From: a bacterium HR12 | Lineage (GTDB): Bacteria > Actinomycetota > UBA4738 > HRBIN12 | NCBI GenBank assembly: GCA_002898915.1 | Contig: BEHO01000021.1 | Location: 1-9,697, forward strand | DNA: 9,697 bases | Reading direction: 5' to 3' | Shown here: in pieces, positions 6,461-9,697 of the stretch | Numbering within the stretch: position 1 is the first letter of the stretch | How the letters are laid out: each line of letters opens with the position of its first letter | Notes under the pieces: model-generated | The model's database searches: none | Seen by the model: only the letters and a program-made list of their open reading frames with translations | Told to the model about the DNA's origin: nothing | Translations under genes and position numbers: made by a program

Positions 6461-6868
6461 CCCCGCTGGCGCGAGCGCCGGAAGCTCCCAGGCGGGGTAG
6501 GAGACGATCCACCGGAACTGCTCCAGGTCCCTGCGGGTGTAGGTGACGGGCGGACCTCGGTCGACCGTGACCGCGAACGGGGGTCGGTCCGGAACCTCGA
6601 CCACCGCCTCGAACCGGCACACGGCGACCAGGCTGGCGGGTGGACCCGTGGGAGGCTGGCCGGCGCCCAGGGCCGCCTGGGCGAGCACGTTGCCCTCCCG
6701 GTCGGCGACCGAGACGTCCACCCCCTTCAGATCGATGCCCCCGGGGTCCTCGCAGACCGAGGCCGCCGCACCGACGTCCACCACCACGGTGAGCCGGCGG
6801 GTCGCCTCCCGGCCGGCGCACGCGGCGAGCGCGAGGGTGAGCCCGAGGGCCGTCGATCGCCTCAGCAT
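6458..6868 (-). CDS. Small lipoprotein of unknown function
   Basis: 136 residues, ATG at 6868. It has a short lipoprotein signal: MLRRS, a hydrophobic core, then the lipobox LAAC with the lipidated Cys at 17. The mature part is about 119 residues of beta-rich sequence (LTVVVDVG; VDVSVADREGN; RFEAVVEVPD) with two further Cys (39 and 84) that could form a disulfide. The repeated VxVxV strands suggest a small beta-sandwich, but I recognise no family. The ribosome binding site GAGGGGG (6885-6879) overlaps the stop of the upstream secreted-protein gene, which is only 15 bases away, so the two form an operon. The stop codon lies within a palindromic operator candidate. Confidence 0.8.
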   Translation of the reverse strand: MLRRSTALGLTLALAACAGREATRRLTVVVDVGAAASVCEDPGGIDLKGVDVSVADREGNVLAQAALGAGQPPTGPPASLVAVCRFEAVVEVPDRPPFAVTVDRGPPVTYTRRDLEQFRWIVSYPAWELPALAPAG

Positions 6869-6883
6869 CGGGGTCGCGCCCCC

Positions 6884-7471
6884 TCACGCCTCTGTGCCGA
6901 GCGACGCGGCGGCGGACAGGAGCGTCCCCACGTCGTTGCTGCGGTGATCGCCATAGAAGGTCACCTCGACCCCCTGGGCGACGAGGCAGACCACGTCGAT
7001 CGCGCCGGAGGACCGCTCCGGGTCGTAGGGGATGACCGCCGCCGGGTACCCCGCGATCGTGGTCGTGTAGGCGAGCGGAAGCCCCTCCACCTTCGACCGG
7101 AGGTAGGACGCGGGGTCGCTGGCCTGCGGGAACGCGCCAAGGTGCACGACGATCCCCTGCTCCCCGTAGCGGAGCGCGACCTCACGGACCCCGTCCCCGT
7201 AGTCGTAGAACCACACCTCCGGGGGCTCCGCGAGACCGAGGGGCCTCAGGATCGGGAAGCCGGCGAGCTCCGTCGCCTCGGCGAGCGGCACGGTCCGGCC
7301 CTCCGGCATCAGGGCGACGGCGGGGTCGAAGATCGCCATCACGTCCTGCGATCCTCCCGTTCGCGCTGGCTCCGCCTCCAGGGACGCGTTGGCGAACACC
7401 GCGGACGCGACGCCGATCGCCGCCAGCGCGAGCGCCACACCGGATGCCCTGAGGAAGGGTCGTCCCGTCAT
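6884..7471 (-). CDS. Secreted protein of unknown function
   Basis: 195 residues from ATG 7471, chosen because GAGGGGG (7485-7479) is seven bases upstream. A promoter at 7543-7515 also puts the longer TTG start at 7543 upstream of transcription. The N-terminus is a Sec signal peptide: basic residues R4 and R8, hydrophobic core 11-26, likely cleavage after A27-N28-A29. The mature protein has LAGFPILRPLGL (69-80), VALRYGEQGIVVHLG (98-112), PAAVIPYD (143-150) and VTFYGD (170-175), ending in a helix (LLSAAASLG). This order of short strands and a final ASL helix loosely recalls DUF4367-type domains, but I would not assign it. It is first in a two-gene operon with the lipoprotein, so both probably work at the cell surface. 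Confidence 0.8.
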   Translation of the reverse strand: MTGRPFLRASGVALALAAIGVASAVFANASLEAEPARTGGSQDVMAIFDPAVALMPEGRTVPLAEATELAGFPILRPLGLAEPPEVWFYDYGDGVREVALRYGEQGIVVHLGAFPQASDPASYLRSKVEGLPLAYTTTIAGYPAAVIPYDPERSSGAIDVVCLVAQGVEVTFYGDHRSNDVGTLLSAAASLGTEA

Positions 7472-7514
7472 ATGACCACCCCCTCGGATGAGAAGGTCAT
7501 GGGCGCCACCCACG

Positions 7515-7543
7515 ACCCTAGCGCTCGTTGCCGCATCGGTCAA
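7515..7543 (-). promoter_or_regulatory. Promoter of the secreted protein/lipoprotein operon
   Basis: On the minus strand TTGACC (7543-7538) is followed after exactly 17 bases by TAGGGT (7520-7515), a good housekeeping-type promoter for a high-GC actinobacterium. Transcription would start near 7508, giving a leader of about 37 bases before the ATG at 7471. Confidence 0.6.
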
Positions 7544-7666
7544 TGGCCCGTCGGCTCATCCGAGCGTTCACGAAGGAGCTCCGTCGCTTCGGTTGGTGAT
7601 GGCCTCGCCACGACGGTCTCCGCATCCGGAGCGTGAGCCGCGCGCGTCCGGGTGCCGTCGCGGCGC

Positions 7667-7679
7667 TGACCTGAGGTCA
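7667..7679. promoter_or_regulatory. Palindromic operator candidate, copy 2 (TGACCT-G-AGGTCA)
   Basis: This has the same half-sites and one-base spacer as the palindrome at 6448-6460, and the flanks are shared too (GCTGACCT-N-AGGTCAC, 7665-7680). It lies 111 bases before the GTG of the first FAD oxidoreductase and about 33 bases before a possible -10 TAGCAT (7712-7717), which would suit either a repressor or an upstream activator. A repeat this long in a GC-rich region is unlikely by chance, but binding is not shown. Confidence 0.5.
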
Positions 7680-7681
7680 CG

Positions 7682-7707
7682 GGGCCCGTGGTCGGCCCGG
7701 CGGGCCC
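7682..7707 (+). repeat. GC-rich inverted repeat between the operator and the FAD-oxidoreductase gene
   Basis: GGGCCCG (7682-7688) pairs perfectly with CGGGCCC (7701-7707) around a 12-nt loop and is followed by TCTCT. It could be a stable RNA hairpin in read-through transcripts, a weak terminator, or a second protein site. The trailing pyrimidines are too short and mixed for a confident intrinsic terminator. Confidence 0.35.
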
Positions 7708-7789
7708 TCTCTAGCATGACCGAGGCGCGGTGCGTCCACGGGTCGGTCGTGCCTGGACCCCCGGTCAGGCGAACCGAGGAGGCGAGACG

Positions 7790-9394
7790 GTGACGCAGCG
7801 ATACGACGTGGTGGTCATCGGCGGGGGACACAACGGGCTCATCGCGGCGGCGTACCTGGCGAGGGCGGGCCGGCGGGTCCTCGTGCTCGAGCGCCGGCAC
7901 GTGCTCGGCGGCGCCGCGGTGACCGAGGAGGTCGTGCCGGGCTTCCGCTTCAGCGTCTTCTCCTACGTGGTCTCGCTGCTCAGGCCGGAGATCATCCGCG
8001 AGCTCGAGCTCCCCAAGCACGGCCTGGAGATCCTGCCGCTCGACGGGACGATCACCCCCCTCGACGACGACTACCTCTGGCGCGTGAACGACCACGGTCG
8101 GACGATCCGGGAGCTCCGGCGGTGGAGCAAGGCGGACGCCGAGGCCTACGAGGAGTACGGCAAGCTCATGGCCGAGATGGCCCGGTTCGTGAAGCCGATC
8201 CTCTCGATCGTGCCGCCGGACCCCGGCCGGATCCGTCCGCGCGAGTGGAAGCCGGTCGTGGACCTCCTGCGGTCCTTCCGCGACCTACCGCAGCGGCTCC
8301 AGCACACGTTCGTGCAGCTCATGACGATGAGCGCGACCGACTTCCTGCGGCAGTGGTTCACCGTCGACCCCCTGATCGCCACGATGTCGGCCTCCGGCAT
8401 CATCGGGACCTACCAGGGGATCCAGTCGCCCGGCACCGCGTACGTCCTCCTCCACCACTACATGGGCGAGATCGACGGAGCCTTCCGGGCCTGGGGCGTG
8501 CCGAAGGGCGGCACCGGCGGGATCTCGGAGGCCTGCGGCCGCGCGGCCCGGGCCTTCGGCGCCGAGATCCGCACCGAGGCGCCGGTCGCCCGCATCGACG
8601 TCCGCGACGGGCGCGCCGTCGGGGTGACGCTCGCCTCCGGCGAGGAGATCCGCGCCGACGTCGTGATGTCGAGCGTGGACGCGAACCAGACGTTCCTCCG
8701 GCTCATGGAGCCGGGGCACCTGGACGAGTCGTTCGTGGGGGAGCTCAAGCGCTACAAGTACCGGGGCTCGAGCGGGAAGGTGAACCTCGCCCTCGACGGT
8801 CTGCCTGAGCTCGCGTGCAAGCCGGGCAAGGGGGAGTGGCTCCGGGGCGCCATCAGCTTCAGCCCGAGCGTCGACTACATGGAGCGGGCCTACGACGACG
8901 CGAAGTACGGCCGCTTCAGCCGTCGCCCGTACATCGACTGCATCATCCCCACGCTCGTGGATCCCACGATGGCGCCGCCGGGCAAGCACGTGATGTCCTG
9001 CTTCGTGCAGTACGCGCCGTACCACCTGGCGGACGGCAAGGAGTGGGACGACGAGATGCGGGAGGCCTTCGGCGAGACGGTGATCGACACCCTCGAGGAG
9101 CGGTTCCCGAAGATCCGCGACCTCATCGTGGGCAAGCAGGTCCTCACGCCGCTCGACATCGAGCGGATCACCGGGCTCACCGAGGGGAACATCTTCCAGG
9201 GCGAGCTCTCGCTGGAGCAGCTCTTCTTCAACCGGCCGGTCCCGGGCTGGGCGCGGTACCGGACGCCGATCGAGGGGCTCTGGATGTGCGGCTCGGCCGT
9301 GCATCCCGGCGGCGGCATCATGGGCGCCAGCGGGCGCATCGCCGCGCTCGAGCTCCTCAAGGAACAGCGTCGCGGCCGGAAGGGGGTGGCCTGA
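7790..9394 (+). CDS. FAD-dependent oxidoreductase, PYROXD2/phytoene-desaturase-like
   Basis: 534 residues from GTG 7790, chosen because GAGGAGG (7776-7782) is seven bases upstream and the protein then opens directly into the FAD fold. The frame runs back to 7730 without a ribosome binding site. The N-terminal Rossmann motif is VVVIGGGHNGL (7-17), with E34 for the adenosine ribose and LGGAAVTEE (39-47). GGGHNGL is the typical form in PYROXD2-like proteins. The central region holds the substrate domain, with PKGGTGGISEA near 244-254. The C-terminal FAD-closing motif is at 496-523 (GLWMCGSAVHPGGGIMGASG). Length fits the family (530-580). Relatives are carotenoid desaturases and mostly uncharacterised amine- or retinoid-oxidase-like enzymes, so the substrate is open. 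It overlaps its paralogue by one base and has a palindromic operator candidate upstream. Confidence 0.9.
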   Translation: MTQRYDVVVIGGGHNGLIAAAYLARAGRRVLVLERRHVLGGAAVTEEVVPGFRFSVFSYVVSLLRPEIIRELELPKHGLEILPLDGTITPLDDDYLWRVNDHGRTIRELRRWSKADAEAYEEYGKLMAEMARFVKPILSIVPPDPGRIRPREWKPVVDLLRSFRDLPQRLQHTFVQLMTMSATDFLRQWFTVDPLIATMSASGIIGTYQGIQSPGTAYVLLHHYMGEIDGAFRAWGVPKGGTGGISEACGRAARAFGAEIRTEAPVARIDVRDGRAVGVTLASGEEIRADVVMSSVDANQTFLRLMEPGHLDESFVGELKRYKYRGSSGKVNLALDGLPELACKPGKGEWLRGAISFSPSVDYMERAYDDAKYGRFSRRPYIDCIIPTLVDPTMAPPGKHVMSCFVQYAPYHLADGKEWDDEMREAFGETVIDTLEERFPKIRDLIVGKQVLTPLDIERITGLTEGNIFQGELSLEQLFFNRPVPGWARYRTPIEGLWMCGSAVHPGGGIMGASGRIAALELLKEQRRGRKGVA

Positions 9395-9697
9395 TGGCGA
9401 CCTACGACGCGATCGTGGTCGGCGGCGGCCACAACGGGCTCGTGGCGGCTGCGTACCTGGCCAAGGCCGGGCAGCGGGTCCTCGTGGTCGAGCGGCGTGA
9501 GCGCGTGGGCGGGATCCTCGACACGATCGAGATCGCCCCGGGCGTCCGGGCCCCCGGCATCGTGCACACGGTGGGGCGCCTGCGCCGGTCGGTGATCGAG
9601 GACCTGGCCCTCACGCGCCACGGGTTGTCGCTGGTGGCGCCCCCGGTGCGGGCGTTCGCGCCGGACCCGAACGGGGGCGGCGTGGTGCTCTGGGCCG
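9394..9697 (+). CDS. Second PYROXD2-like FAD-dependent oxidoreductase (5' part; cut by window end)
   Basis: ATG 9394 overlaps the TGA of the preceding gene by one base (TGATG), with AGGGGG (9381-9386) seven bases upstream, so the two are translationally coupled. 101 codons are visible and remain open at the window edge. The start reads MATYDAIVVGGGHNGLVAAA, a near copy of the N-terminus of the upstream protein, followed by VERRERVGG where the ribose-binding Glu and the GG motif fall. After that the two diverge (ILDTIEIAPG against AAVTEEVVPG), so this is a paralogue and not a recent duplicate. Both could form a heteromer or act on successive steps. Only the FAD-binding end is seen, so function is assigned by fold and by its neighbour. 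Confidence 0.88.
   Translation, partial: MATYDAIVVGGGHNGLVAAAYLAKAGQRVLVVERRERVGGILDTIEIAPGVRAPGIVHTVGRLRRSVIEDLALTRHGLSLVAPPVRAFAPDPNGGGVVLWA

Larger units (their letters stand above)
7472..7789. other. Divergent intergenic control region
   Basis: This gap of 318 bases separates the minus-strand secreted-protein operon from the plus-strand FAD-oxidoreductase pair. The left part holds a clear sigma-70-like promoter firing left (7515-7543). The right part holds a palindromic operator candidate (7667-7679), a GC-rich inverted repeat (7682-7688 / 7701-7707) and a possible -10 TAGCAT (7712-7717). The stretch 7544-7660 shows no gene or structure I can support. Confidence 0.7.

Noticed and set aside
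6453..6887. Alternative minus-strand frame over the lipoprotein gene
   Set aside because: It gives Arg/Gly-rich sequence without a signal peptide, while the chosen frame has a clear lipobox and ribosome binding site.

Overview
The window is about 70% GC or more by eye, with strong AGGAGG or AGGGGG ribosome binding sites, frequent GTG starts, overlapping start and stop codons, and Sec-, lipoprotein- and Tat-type export signals. This fits a high-GC bacterium, most likely an actinomycetote. That placement is inferred from composition and gene style only. No rRNA, tRNA, CRISPR, IS element or integrase was seen.

Region 1 (1-3240, + strand): a possible small membrane protein at the left edge, then a tight operon of three genes. 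These are a stand-alone receiver-domain response regulator (268-636), a two-TM HEAT-repeat membrane protein (641-1843) and a processive-type family 2 glycosyltransferase (1840-3240). The arrangement suggests a phosphorylation-controlled, membrane-bound polysaccharide or glycolipid synthase. An 11-bp inverted repeat (221-231 / 257-267) would bury the ribosome binding site of the first operon gene.

Region 2 (3230-6366, - strand): a membrane-anchored alkaline-phosphatase-superfamily phosphohydrolase (3230-5137) converges on the glycosyltransferase with an 11-bp overlap. Upstream of it lies a GcvT/DmdA-like folate-dependent aminomethyltransferase (5170-6366). The phosphohydrolase is the standout of the window. 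The segment that normally ends this fold, carrying the last metal-ligand His, sits before the nucleophile-bearing core, so the enzyme looks circularly permuted.

Region 3 (6458-7471, - strand): a two-gene operon of a secreted protein and a lipoprotein, both of unknown function, driven by a clear promoter (TTGACC-N17-TAGGGT).

Region 4 (7472-9697, + strand): a divergent control region, then two tandem PYROXD2/CrtI-like FAD oxidoreductases that overlap by one base. The second runs off the window. A near-identical 13-bp palindrome, TGACCT-N-AGGTCA, lies upstream of both the aminomethyltransferase and the FAD-oxidoreductase pair, suggesting one unseen regulator controls both. A shared role in oxidative or one-carbon catabolism is possible, but no substrate can be read from the sequence.
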